Shown in pieces: positions 25,571 to 33,253 of a stretch of 64,000 nucleotides of DNA (its first letter is position 1; every line of letters begins with the position of its first letter). The translations under genes and the position numbers were made by a program. The stretch is from contig NZ_BLWF01000001.1 in assembly GCF_013167955.1 (NCBI RefSeq), positions 186,001 to 250,000 of the forward strand, in the 5' to 3' direction. The stretch is from Thermanaeromonas sp. C210. Lineage in GTDB: Bacteria > Bacillota > DSM-521 > Neomoorellales > Neomoorellaceae. The notes under the pieces are model-generated. The model worked only from the letters and a program-made list of their open reading frames with translations, ran no database searches and was not told where the DNA came from.

Positions 25571-26457
25571 CCTTCTACCCCCGTAGGAGGCCGCCGTTCC
25601 GGCAGGCGGTCGGTGTTGGCGACCATTACCGGCACCTTCAGCCTCTTGGCCGTGGTAGAAGCTAAACTGGCCTGGTTTACCAGCTTCTCGGCCAGTTCCT
25701 TAAGATCGCGCACCGTATCCATACCATCAACCCGGCGACCTCCCGCTATACCGGCGGAAAGGGTAATATGGATGGGAAGGGACCATTTTTCTCCCTGGAC
25801 GGCTTTCACCATTTCCCTGGCCAGGCCTTCTGCTGCGGCCAAGGATTGGGGAGTGAGGACGGCAAACTCATCCCCGCCGTAGCGGCACAAAGTGTCCCGT
25901 CCCTCCACGGTAAGGCCCTTTAAAATCTGGGCCGTGCGCACCAGGATGTGATCGCCGTGGACATGGCCGTACTGCTTATTAAGGCGGCCGAAGTCGTCCA
26001 GATCCAGGAAAATAACGGAGATTTCGCAACCCTTCGTCAACAGCTGTACAGCTCTTTCATAGAGGATTTCTGCTTTATGTAAATTGGTAAGGGAATCCAC
26101 GTACTTGCCCAGCTCGGCCATGACCTTGGTCCCGGTGATTATACCTATAACCTGCTGGCCTTCCATTACCACCAGCCTTTCCAGATTATGGGTGACCATT
26201 AAATGGTGGGCTTCCCAAAGGGAAGCGGAAGGGTTGATGGTAATAACTTGGCGGCTCATGGCATCGGCGACCAGCCGGTTGGGGTGGGAGCCCTTGATAT
26301 CCCTGGAGGTTATTATTCCCACCAGTTTACCCTCTTCGTCAATTACGGCTAAAGAGCCGATTCCGTGGTATTCCATAACGGCGCCCGCCCGGCGGACGCT
26401 GGCCCAGGGCTCAATGGTATAGAGGGCGGTGCTTAAAAGGTCCTCCACCGTGGGCAT
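25567..26457 (-). CDS. Diguanylate cyclase with two CBS domains
   Basis: A 296-residue protein. Two CBS repeats (about residues 1-120: 'IGSLAVIDEEGKLVGIITSR' and 'LERLVVMEGQQVIGIITG') are followed by a GGDEF domain with an intact catalytic CRYGGDEFAVL. The inhibitory I-site RxxD is not conserved (EGRD at that place), so product inhibition may be absent. CBS pairs usually bind adenine nucleotides, suggesting c-di-GMP made in response to energy state. The ATG at 26457 overlaps the upstream stop (TAATG); the frame extends further but only out of phase with the upstream gene. Confidence 0.88.
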   Translation of the reverse strand: MPTVEDLLSTALYTIEPWASVRRAGAVMEYHGIGSLAVIDEEGKLVGIITSRDIKGSHPNRLVADAMSRQVITINPSASLWEAHHLMVTHNLERLVVMEGQQVIGIITGTKVMAELGKYVDSLTNLHKAEILYERAVQLLTKGCEISVIFLDLDDFGRLNKQYGHVHGDHILVRTAQILKGLTVEGRDTLCRYGGDEFAVLTPQSLAAAEGLAREMVKAVQGEKWSLPIHITLSAGIAGGRRVDGMDTVRDLKELAEKLVNQASLASTTAKRLKVPVMVANTDRLPERRPPTGVEG

Positions 26458-26822
26458 TACAGGTCCACCGTCCGGGATACCTGGACGGAGATATTCACCT
26501 GGGCCTTGATAACCATGTTGGCGTCGGCAATGCGGTTCCCCTCTTCGATTACTACCGGGAGGAGTTTGTCCTTGGGAAGCAGGGTGAGCAGGGATTTCTT
26601 TACCACTATAGCTTCGAAAATTTCGTGGTCGAGGGAAATGATCTCGTATTGTTCCGGGGATACCGCATCGACCATGCGCCGGGCGGCTTCCGGTCCGATG
26701 GGCGCCTTCCGGCCCACCAGGAGAATATCCTGGGTAGGCGGGATCTCGAATTCGGAGAGTTTGATGACCAGTTCTGCCTTGCGGCTGGGCTCGGGCGACG
26801 AGAGTATTTCCCGCGGTGTCAC
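26457..26822 (-). CDS. Uncharacterised 121-residue protein, first gene of the GGDEF-ABC operon
   Basis: The GTG start is preceded by GGGGGT at 9 nt. The protein is soluble, alternates helix and strand, and contains 'ILLVGRKAPIGPEAARRMVD' and a C-terminal 'VNISVQVSRTVDL'. I do not recognise the family. Overlap with the next gene (TAATG) means it is made together with the CBS-GGDEF protein, so it may be its partner or sensor. The opposite frame over the same DNA is taken as a shadow. Confidence 0.55.
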   Translation of the reverse strand: MTPREILSSPEPSRKAELVIKLSEFEIPPTQDILLVGRKAPIGPEAARRMVDAVSPEQYEIISLDHEIFEAIVVKKSLLTLLPKDKLLPVVIEEGNRIADANMVIKAQVNISVQVSRTVDL

Positions 26823-27053
26823 CGTGTATACCCCCTTTTTGGCCGCGGAGCAATCTTTAAGGCAACAGTCAATTCAAACAACATTATAAACTAATCTTAC
26901 CTCTTCCAACAGCGTAGGAGCAAAATATTAATGGATAATTTCGCCTGATTACTCGGGCCTGCGGTTGCTTGAAGAGGCGAAAAGCGAGGAAATTGTTGGC
27001 TGGCCTATTAAGTTCACCACTTTCATATGCATAAGGCAGGGGGTTGGAAGGGG

Positions 27054-27755
27054 ATGGCCGGTCGCCGGAGACGCAAAAATCTTAAGGCCGCAGCGCTAAT
27101 TTTGCTGACTCTTATACTTTTCGCGGCTGCAACTTATGTTTATGTTGGTAGAGCGTACCGAGAGCGCCAAAGCGTGGAAGCTCTATCCTGGGCGGTGGCC
27201 GGCCAGGTGGTGGTGGTGGACCCCGGTCATGGCGGCATCGATGTGGGAGCCCGGGGACCCGGCGGCACCAACGAATCGGAGGTCGTTCTGGCCATAAGCC
27301 GGCACCTGGCGGAGTTCCTGCAGCAGGGAGGGGCGCGGGTGTTTCTCACCCGCCAGGATGACAGCGTGACGGAAGGGGAGAGCGGAGACGACCTGTTGGA
27401 GCGGGTGAGGTTGGCCCAGAAGGTTAAGGCCGACCTGTTCATATCCGTCCATGCCAATGCCTTCGATGACCGGGAACGGGGCGCCCAGGTATTCTTCGAC
27501 CCCGCCTCTCAAGAGGGCAGGAAGCTGGCCGAAGCCATCCAGGCCGAAATACGCCGCCTCCTCAAGAACACCGACCGGGAAGCCCTGGGTTTAGATGCCT
27601 TCGTTTTACGCACGCAAGAAATTCCGGCCGTGATCGTGGAGGTCGGCTTTCTCTCCAACCCGCAGGAGGAAAAGCTCCTGGCCGATCCTTCCTACCAGCG
27701 AGAGATGGCCTTTGCCATTTATGCGGGCATAGCCTCCTACCTGGGAGGATCTTAA
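27054..27755 (+). CDS. N-acetylmuramoyl-L-alanine amidase (Amidase_3, CwlD-like)
   Basis: A 233-residue protein. A basic start and one hydrophobic helix (about residues 10-28) serve as an anchor. The Amidase_3 domain follows: VVVDPGHGGIDVGARG (first zinc His), then ESEVVLAISRHLAEFL (metal Glu), DLFISVHANAFDD (second zinc His) and 'PAVIVEVGFLSNPQEEKLL' with the catalytic Glu. It cleaves the amide between muramic acid and the peptide stem; CwlD-type enzymes act on spore cortex. The ATG at 27054 is preferred to the one at 27027, which lacks a ribosome site. Confidence 0.9.
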   Translation: MAGRRRRKNLKAAALILLTLILFAAATYVYVGRAYRERQSVEALSWAVAGQVVVVDPGHGGIDVGARGPGGTNESEVVLAISRHLAEFLQQGGARVFLTRQDDSVTEGESGDDLLERVRLAQKVKADLFISVHANAFDDRERGAQVFFDPASQEGRKLAEAIQAEIRRLLKNTDREALGLDAFVLRTQEIPAVIVEVGFLSNPQEEKLLADPSYQREMAFAIYAGIASYLGGS

Positions 27756-27778
27756 ATTATCCCCCTTTTTACGGGAGA

Positions 27779-27990
27779 GGCCTGCCTTGGCTTGAAAGCG
27801 AGCGACTAAACCCGAGCGGCTGCCAAACTTCACGAATATGATAAGCGGAGGCGGACCCGAGGCCATGGAGGGCCGAGGCCGGCAACTGAGACAGGATGTC
27901 GAATTTGCCGGGAAGTCCGCCTCAAGCTTTCAGGCTGAGTGAAAGTTTGGCCCGCGAGGGTTTCTGGAGCGAGCGCAAGCCAAACAGGCC
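27779..27990 (+). ncRNA. Repeated structured RNA, copy B
   Basis: The best-preserved fold of the three. Closing helix GGCCTGCCTTGGCTTG (27779-27794) with CAAGCCAAACAGGCC (27976-27990). GCGAGC (27798-27803) faces GCGAGC (27970-27975), G-A/A-G in the middle. AAACCC-GA-GCGG (27808-27819) with CCGC-GA-GGGTTT (27952-27963) forms a second tandem G-A module. GCCAAACTT-CAC (27822-27833) pairs with GTG-A-AAGTTTGGC (27939-27951), GAGGCGGAC (27848-27856) with GTCCGCCTC (27915-27923), CCGGCAA (27879-27885) with TTGCCGG (27905-27911), and GACA with TGTC inside. It lies between the amidase and the Memo-AMMECR1 gene. The remaining bases to 28134 show no gene. Confidence 0.75.
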
Positions 27991-28134
27991 TAGGCTGGGA
28001 TGCGCTGGGGCAGAATCCCCTGACGAAGGGAGCGGCGATGTGGTAAATTAAGCTTGAAAGCATTACATTAAAGATGGGGTCTTGAGCCATATTAAGGAAT
28101 AGTTCCGGACCCCGAAACCCTAAGGAGAAAAGGG

Positions 28135-29541
28135 ATGATGGACATGGGCCAATTACTGGACATCGCCTTCCTCCCCCACCCGCCCATAATGGTACCGGAA
28201 GTGGGGCGCGGCGAGCTGGCCGGAGTTGCGGCCACGGTTAAGTCCGCCAGGGAATTGGCCGCCAAGCTCGCGGCCCGCGGCCCCGAAGCGGTGGTCATAA
28301 TTTCCCCCCACGGCCCGGTCTTCCGGGATGCAGTGGGGCTGTGGGCCGTACCCGAATTAAAGGGTCATTTGGGAGCCTTCGGCGCCCGGGAGGTCGCCTT
28401 CCGCTATCCCCTGGACTTGGAATTGACCCGGGCCGTAGCCGATGCCGCCCGGGAGGACGGGATTCCCGTGGCCTGGTTGGATGAAAAGGCCGGCCGGCGG
28501 TACGGCCTGGCCCCAGAGCTGGACCACGGCATGATGGTCCCCCTCTATTATCTCCGGGAGGCGGGCATAGAGGTTCCCCTGGTGGCCATGGGTATGGCCC
28601 TTCTGGACCGGATGGAGCTTTACGCCTTTGGAGCCGCCCTGGGAAGGGCCATCCGTTCCGGACGCCGCAAGGTGTTGCTATTGGCTAGCGGGGATCTCTC
28701 CCACCGCCTCCTCCCGGGAGCGCCCGCCGGCTACGATCCGGCAGGCAGGGTCTTCGACGAACGGCTGAGGGATTCGGTGGCCGCCCTGGATGTGGAGGGC
28801 CTGCTGAACCTGCCGGAAGACCTGGCCGAGCGGGCCGGAGAATGCGGGCTGCGCTCCTTTATCATGGCCGTGGGAGCCCTGGACGGATACCGGATTTCGG
28901 GGGAGGTCTTATCCTATGAGGGCCCCTTTGGTGTGGGCTATCTGGTGGCCAGGCTTACCCCGGAGAAGGAAGAACCCGGCCGTAGCCTACTTAAGGATAA
29001 GGCAAAACCGGAGCTTCCCTTGCCCGTTCGCCTGGCCAGGGACAGCCTGGAGCATTACCTGTTGACGGGACAAGTTCTCCCGGCGCCCGATCCCCCTCCG
29101 CCGGGTCTGGACCGCCGGGCCGGAGTCTTTGTATCCATAAAAAAGGGAGGAGAGCTCCGGGGGTGTATCGGCACCATCAGTCCTACCCGCTCTAACATTG
29201 CCGAAGAAATCATCTATAACGCCCTGAGCGCCGGGCTGGAAGATCCCCGGTTCCCGCCGGTTACCAGAGAAGAGCTGCCCTTGCTGGAGTATTCCGTGGA
29301 TATCCTGGAGGAACCCGAACCGGTGAAGGGCCTGAAAGACCTGGACCCCCGCACCTACGGCGTTATTGTCTCCCACGGCTACAAGAGAGGCTTGTTGCTG
29401 CCCGACCTGGAGGGGGTGGACACTCCGGAGGAGCAGGTAGCCATTGCCAAGTGCAAGGCCGGCATTGCCCCCGGGGAACCCTGCCGCCTCGAGAGGTTTC
29501 GGGTAACCCGATACCGCCAGGAACGCCGTGACCGTGCCTGA
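28135..29541 (+). CDS. AmmeMemoRadiSam fusion: Memo-like (LigB fold) plus AMMECR1 domain
   Basis: A 468-residue fusion. The N-terminal half (about 1-270) has the LigB/Memo pattern: [36 protein letters not shown] and [11 protein letters not shown], with the metal-binding histidines. The C-terminal half (about 300-468) is an AMMECR1 domain: [27 protein letters not shown], '[11 protein letters not shown]'. Together with the radical SAM gene 5 bp downstream this is the three-part AmmeMemoRadiSam system, whose reaction is thought to be a radical-based modification. An AAGGAG-type site precedes the start ATGATG. Confidence 0.92.
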   Translation: MMDMGQLLDIAFLPHPPIMVPEVGRGELAGVAATVKSARELAAKLAARGPEAVVIISPHGPVFRDAVGLWAVPELKGHLGAFGAREVAFRYPLDLELTRAVADAAREDGIPVAWLDEKAGRRYGLAPELDHGMMVPLYYLREAGIEVPLVAMGMALLDRMELYAFGAALGRAIRSGRRKVLLLASGDLSHRLLPGAPAGYDPAGRVFDERLRDSVAALDVEGLLNLPEDLAERAGECGLRSFIMAVGALDGYRISGEVLSYEGPFGVGYLVARLTPEKEEPGRSLLKDKAKPELPLPVRLARDSLEHYLLTGQVLPAPDPPPPGLDRRAGVFVSIKKGGELRGCIGTISPTRSNIAEEIIYNALSAGLEDPRFPPVTREELPLLEYSVDILEEPEPVKGLKDLDPRTYGVIVSHGYKRGLLLPDLEGVDTPEEQVAIAKCKAGIAPGEPCRLERFRVTRYRQERRDRA

Positions 29542-29546
29542 AGGGG

Positions 29547-30548
29547 GTGAGGGTCATACGAGAGGCGAAGTATTATGTTAAGTTAGACGAGGATAGGGTG
29601 GAGTGCCGCCTCTGCCCCCACACTTGTATACTGGCCCCCGGGCGCCGGGGCCTCTGCCGGGTGCGGGAAAACCGGGAAGGCCGCCTGTACAGCCGCAATT
29701 ACGGCCTGTGTTCTTCCCTGGCCGTAGACCCCATCGAAAAGAAACCCCTCTATCATTTCCATCCCGGCCGCCTCATCCTGTCGGTGGGGACCGTGGGGTG
29801 CAATTTCGCCTGCCAGTTCTGCCAGAACTGGGAGATCGCCCACGGTGAGCCGGAAGTGGTGCCCCTCACCCCCGAGGTGCTGGTGGAAAAGGCCCGTGAC
29901 CTGGATACGGTGGGCATAGCCTACACCTACTCGGAGCCGGTGGTATGGTTTGAATTCGTCCTGGATACGGCCGGGCTGGCCCGGGAAAGGGGTTTAAAGA
30001 ACGTCCTGGTGACCAACGGGTTTATCCGGCCGGAACCTCTCCGGGAATTGCTGCCGGTCATCGATGCCCTGAACATAGATGTTAAGGGATACAATAAGGA
30101 ATTTTACCGCCGGGTGATCCGTGGCGATTATGAACCGGTACTGCAGACGGCCCGCCTGGCGCGGGAGGCCGGCTGCCATATAGAATTGACCACCCTCCTG
30201 GTGACCGGAATGAACGACGACCTGGGGGAACTGGAGGAGCTGGTGAAACGCATAAGGGACGAACTGGGGGAAAGCACACCCCTCCACTTTTCCCGCTATT
30301 TTCCCCACTACAAGCTCCATCTGCCGCCCACTCCCCGGGAGACCATGGAGCGCGCCTGGGAAATGGCCCGCGCCCGTCTACATTATGTTTATCTCGGCAA
30401 TATAGAGCATCCCCGGGCCAGCAATACTTACTGTCCCCGCTGCGGCAGCCTGGTTATAAGAAGGAGGGGCTATACGGTTTCCCCGGCGGGTTTGACGGGA
30501 GAAGGGGCCTGCGGCCGGTGCGGCGAGAAGCTGGCGGTAATCATGTAG
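29547..30548 (+). CDS. AmmeMemoRadiSam radical SAM enzyme
   Basis: A 333-residue radical SAM protein. It has an N-terminal Cys motif CRLCPHTCILAPGRRGLCRV, then the SAM-cluster motif GCNFACQFCQNWEIA near residue 87, followed by 'DTVGIAYTYSEPVVWFEF' and 'LNIDVKGYNKEFYR'. The C-terminus has a zinc-knuckle (YCPRCGSL ... CGRCGEK). This is the AmrS/PflA-like enzyme always paired with Memo and AMMECR1 proteins. The GTG start follows AAGGGG and directly abuts the fusion gene. Confidence 0.93.
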   Translation: MRVIREAKYYVKLDEDRVECRLCPHTCILAPGRRGLCRVRENREGRLYSRNYGLCSSLAVDPIEKKPLYHFHPGRLILSVGTVGCNFACQFCQNWEIAHGEPEVVPLTPEVLVEKARDLDTVGIAYTYSEPVVWFEFVLDTAGLARERGLKNVLVTNGFIRPEPLRELLPVIDALNIDVKGYNKEFYRRVIRGDYEPVLQTARLAREAGCHIELTTLLVTGMNDDLGELEELVKRIRDELGESTPLHFSRYFPHYKLHLPPTPRETMERAWEMARARLHYVYLGNIEHPRASNTYCPRCGSLVIRRRGYTVSPAGLTGEGACGRCGEKLAVIM

Positions 30549-30550
30549 AA

Positions 30551-30703
30551 TTACCCTAAGGGAAATCCCTCCCGGCGGTTCCCCGGGGCCTCGAGGGGCC
30601 GCCGGGGGCAGAAGGCGGGCAATCCCAAGTCCATAGCCTTGTCCAGTTCGCACTGGCCATCGCGGCCGAATTTACACTGGCAGTCACAAACTATAAGGGG
30701 CAT
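30551..30703 (-). CDS. 50-residue Cys-rich protein
   Basis: The frame starts MPLIVCDCQCKFGRDGQCEL and ends at TAA 30553-30551, 2 bp from the end of the radical SAM gene on the other strand. GGAGGAG lies 9 nt before the ATG. Cysteines at 6, 8, 10, 18 and 32 (C-x-C-x-C, then C) suggest metal or cluster binding. The pattern recalls small DUF1540-like proteins but does not match closely. It is divergent from the M20 gene, with 74 bp between them. Confidence 0.6.
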   Translation of the reverse strand: MPLIVCDCQCKFGRDGQCELDKAMDLGLPAFCPRRPLEAPGNRREGFPLG

Positions 30704-30777
30704 GGGCGGCTGTCTCCTCCTCGATATGGTATCCTTATCGAATCTATTATGCCCGGGAGGTACAGAGGTAATAATCC

Positions 30778-31959
30778 ATGGCAGACCGTCTTAAGGAGCG
30801 CATAGCCCGGGCCATCCGGGAGCGCCGGGAAGAAATTGCCCGCGTGGCGGAGGAAATTTTCGATCACCCGGAGGTGGGCCACCAGGAATTTTTCGCTTCG
30901 GACCTGTTAACCCGTATCCTGGCCCGCAACGGTTATGAGGTTACCCGGCCATGGCCCGCCCTCCCTACCGGTTTTTGCGCCGTTCTGAGGGGCGGGGCAC
31001 CGGGTCCCCGGGTGGCCCTGCTGGCCGAATACGATGCCCTGCCCGGGCTGGGCCATGCCTGCGGGCATAATTTGATTGCCGCCGGGGTGCTGGGGGCAGC
31101 TCTGGGCCTTGCGGCCGGCCGGGATGAATTGCCGGGAGAAGTCATCGTCTTCGGCACGCCCGCCGAGGAGAGCAACGGCGGCAAAGTAACCCTGGTGGAA
31201 GAAGGGGCCCTGGCCGGAGTCCATGCGGCCCTCATGTTCCATCCGGGGGATGCCAATGTACTGGAGGTATCCTCCCTGGCCCTGGACGCCCTGGAATTTG
31301 TTTTTAAAGGTAGACCGACCCATGCCTCTTCCGGACCCCAGGAGGGCATCAACGCCCTGGATGCCGTTGTCCAGTTCTTTAACCTCATTAACAGCCTCCG
31401 GCCCTATCTAAAAAATAACGTGCATATAAACGGCATTATTACCGAGGGAGGAGTCACACCCAACATCATTCCCGAGCGGGCGGTGGCCCGCTTTTACATC
31501 CGGGCCGAAAACCGGCGGGACCTGAAGGAAGCGATCCGGCGGGTAGAAAACTGTGCCCGGGCGGCGGCCCTGGCCGTGGGGGCCACCTTCACCTACCACC
31601 GGTATGAGCTTTCCTATGAGGCCATGGTCACCAATAGGGCCCTGGCCGGAGCCTTCAGGGAAAACCTCCTGGCCCTGGGGGTGACGGAACTCGCCCCTCC
31701 CCGGCGCATCCGAGGTTCCCTGGATATGGGCAACGTGAGCCGGGTGGTCCCTTCCATTCATCCCTATTTGGCCCTGGGCCGGGACAAGGTGATTCCCCAT
31801 ACCGGGGAATTTGCCCGGGCTGCCCGGGGAGAAGAAGGGAAGGAGCTGGCCCTTCTGGCCGCCCAGGCCCTGGCCTGGACGGCCGCCGATGTCTTGCTGG
31901 ACGCGGGTCTCCTTAGCCGGATTCAGGCCGAGTTTCGCGCATACTGCTCCGAAGATTAA
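30778..31959 (+). CDS. M20-family amidohydrolase / metallopeptidase
   Basis: A 393-residue enzyme. It has the M20 motifs: VALLAEYDALPGLGHACGHN (metal Asp and His), FGTPAEESNGGKV (catalytic Glu pair), 'FKGRPTHASSGPQEGINALD' dimerisation-domain entry, and 'SLDMGNVSRVVPSIHPYL' with the last metal ligands. The set resembles the PM20D2/AbgB-like subgroup that cleaves N-acyl or dipeptide amides in the cytoplasm. ATG 30778 follows CGGGAGG. It probably forms its own transcript. Confidence 0.9.
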   Translation: MADRLKERIARAIRERREEIARVAEEIFDHPEVGHQEFFASDLLTRILARNGYEVTRPWPALPTGFCAVLRGGAPGPRVALLAEYDALPGLGHACGHNLIAAGVLGAALGLAAGRDELPGEVIVFGTPAEESNGGKVTLVEEGALAGVHAALMFHPGDANVLEVSSLALDALEFVFKGRPTHASSGPQEGINALDAVVQFFNLINSLRPYLKNNVHINGIITEGGVTPNIIPERAVARFYIRAENRRDLKEAIRRVENCARAAALAVGATFTYHRYELSYEAMVTNRALAGAFRENLLALGVTELAPPRRIRGSLDMGNVSRVVPSIHPYLALGRDKVIPHTGEFARAARGEEGKELALLAAQALAWTAADVLLDAGLLSRIQAEFRAYCSED

Positions 31960-32058
31960 GGGCCCCCCGCCCCCACCTTTGCCTATCCTTTTTAGGCTTT
32001 CCCCGGAATAAGTATTGAAGTAAGAAGAACGGGCGCAGGCCCGACGGGAGGGAGCCCT

Positions 32059-33021
32059 ATGGCGAAAAGGCGTTTGATCCGGGCGGCGGGACTGCTCTTC
32101 CTGGCCCTGGCCTTGCTAGGGGGCCTTTTTTTTGTCCGCGCGCCCCTTCTCGTACCGCCCACGGCCTACGAGGCCCGGGCCCTGGCTGTCATGGCGTCCG
32201 AAGGGGCGGCCACGGAGGAGCTCCTGGAGCAGATCCTGCGGGGGGAAAGGGAGGAAGGAGGCCATTTTCGCGTGGAGGGAGATGTGGCGCCGGAGCCCGG
32301 ACGGGAAATCATTGTCGGCGCGAGCCTTTCTAAAGACCGGGGTGCCGTGGGCATCTTTTCCATGGCCGGAGAGCAGCCGCGACTTCTGGCCTCCCTCGCC
32401 ACCCTGCCCTTACAGGAGATTAAAGTGGTGGAGATAGAGCCTGGCCTTTGCGGTATCCTGTTGCGCGAACTTTTAGATGAGCGTTTCGGCGCCTATTTTT
32501 ATACCGTCTTTTACACCCTGTACACGTACGAAGAAGGAGCATGCCGGGAGATCTGGCGGAAGGTGGTAAGTAATGAGGAGTCCTGGCAGAAGAAGTGGTT
32601 GGGTGGGGGTGAGGGGTGGCAGGGGGTAAAGGACACGGCGGAAGTGGAATTCGCCCGGGAAGACGGAAGACTGGTCATCAAGACCCGGGAGACGCGGGTC
32701 CTGTGGGAGGGGCCGGAGCCCGGCGGTTCCCCTACGGGAACCCGCGAGCGGTCGTGGGCCCGGGTGTACCGCTGGGAACCCCGCTGGAAGGCCATGATCC
32801 TGGGAGAAGGCGTGGTGGAAGAGGATACCTTCCTGCAGGCCAGGCAGGGTAACCGGTATGTACCTTTAGAGAAGCTGGCGGCCGGCGAAAGGCTGGCCAT
32901 TCTTGATGAAGAGGAAGTCTGGGATGCCATGGGCGGGGCGGCTGCCGAGTTTTACCGGGTAAAGACAGCGGCCGGCTCAGTTGGCTTTGTGGGCAAGGAG
33001 GCGGTGTCATTCCGGCGGTAA
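32059..33021 (+). CDS. Membrane-anchored or secreted protein of unknown family
   Basis: A 320-residue protein with a basic start and one hydrophobic segment (about residues 8-27), probably an uncleaved anchor or signal peptide. The remainder is outside the membrane, rich in Glu and Arg, with no cysteine cluster. The C-terminal 60 residues ('YVPLEKLAAGERLAILDEEE' and 'FYRVKTAAGSVGFVGKEAVS') look like a bacterial SH3-type fold. ATG 32059 has GACGGGAGGG upstream. I cannot assign a function; it ends 10 bp before the argC promoter. Confidence 0.65.
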   Translation: MAKRRLIRAAGLLFLALALLGGLFFVRAPLLVPPTAYEARALAVMASEGAATEELLEQILRGEREEGGHFRVEGDVAPEPGREIIVGASLSKDRGAVGIFSMAGEQPRLLASLATLPLQEIKVVEIEPGLCGILLRELLDERFGAYFYTVFYTLYTYEEGACREIWRKVVSNEESWQKKWLGGGEGWQGVKDTAEVEFAREDGRLVIKTRETRVLWEGPEPGGSPTGTRERSWARVYRWEPRWKAMILGEGVVEEDTFLQARQGNRYVPLEKLAAGERLAILDEEEVWDAMGGAAAEFYRVKTAAGSVGFVGKEAVSFRR

Positions 33022-33030
33022 AAATTTCTC

Positions 33031-33066
33031 TTGCATTTTTATGCAAGTAGGATGTATAATTATACA
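33031..33066 (+). promoter_or_regulatory. argC promoter covered by two ARG boxes
   Basis: The -35 TTGCAT (33031-33036) and -10 TATAAT (33055-33060) are 18 nt apart. Over them lie two palindromes of the ArgR consensus TGnATwwwwATnCA: TGCATTTTTATGCA (33032-33045) and TGTATAATTATACA (33053-33066). Their centres are 21 bp apart, the classical spacing for one ArgR hexamer. The arginine repressor should shut the whole arg run when arginine is plentiful. No argR gene lies in the window. Confidence 0.85.
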
Positions 33067-33253
33067 AAACCGGGGCGCCCGGAGGCCTGCCTACCTTGTG
33101 CCGGGGCAGGCCGGCCTGACGGCCGGAGAGCTTGCCGCGGGTCGGTCAGGAGGTGCTCCGGCAGACGGGCATTTTTGGTCAGAGGTTAAAGCCCGGGCAG
33201 GCCGGGTATCTCAGGTTACGGCCCGGGAACCCGGCTCTTTAGGAGGGTTGCAG

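Noticed and set aside
25567-26853. A 428-residue reading of the CBS-GGDEF protein
   Set aside because: The first 132 residues are low-complexity and come from the wrong frame of the upstream gene. ATG 26457 in the TAATG overlap gives a normal protein.
33068-33253. T-box or other riboswitch in the argC leader
   Set aside because: No T-box sequence, specifier arm or terminator with T-run is seen. The ARG boxes already explain control.
32981-33253. An N-terminal extension of ArgC of 91 residues
   Set aside because: It would include the promoter and ARG boxes. ArgC proteins begin at the NADP-binding motif, and AGGAGGG lies just before TTG 33254.
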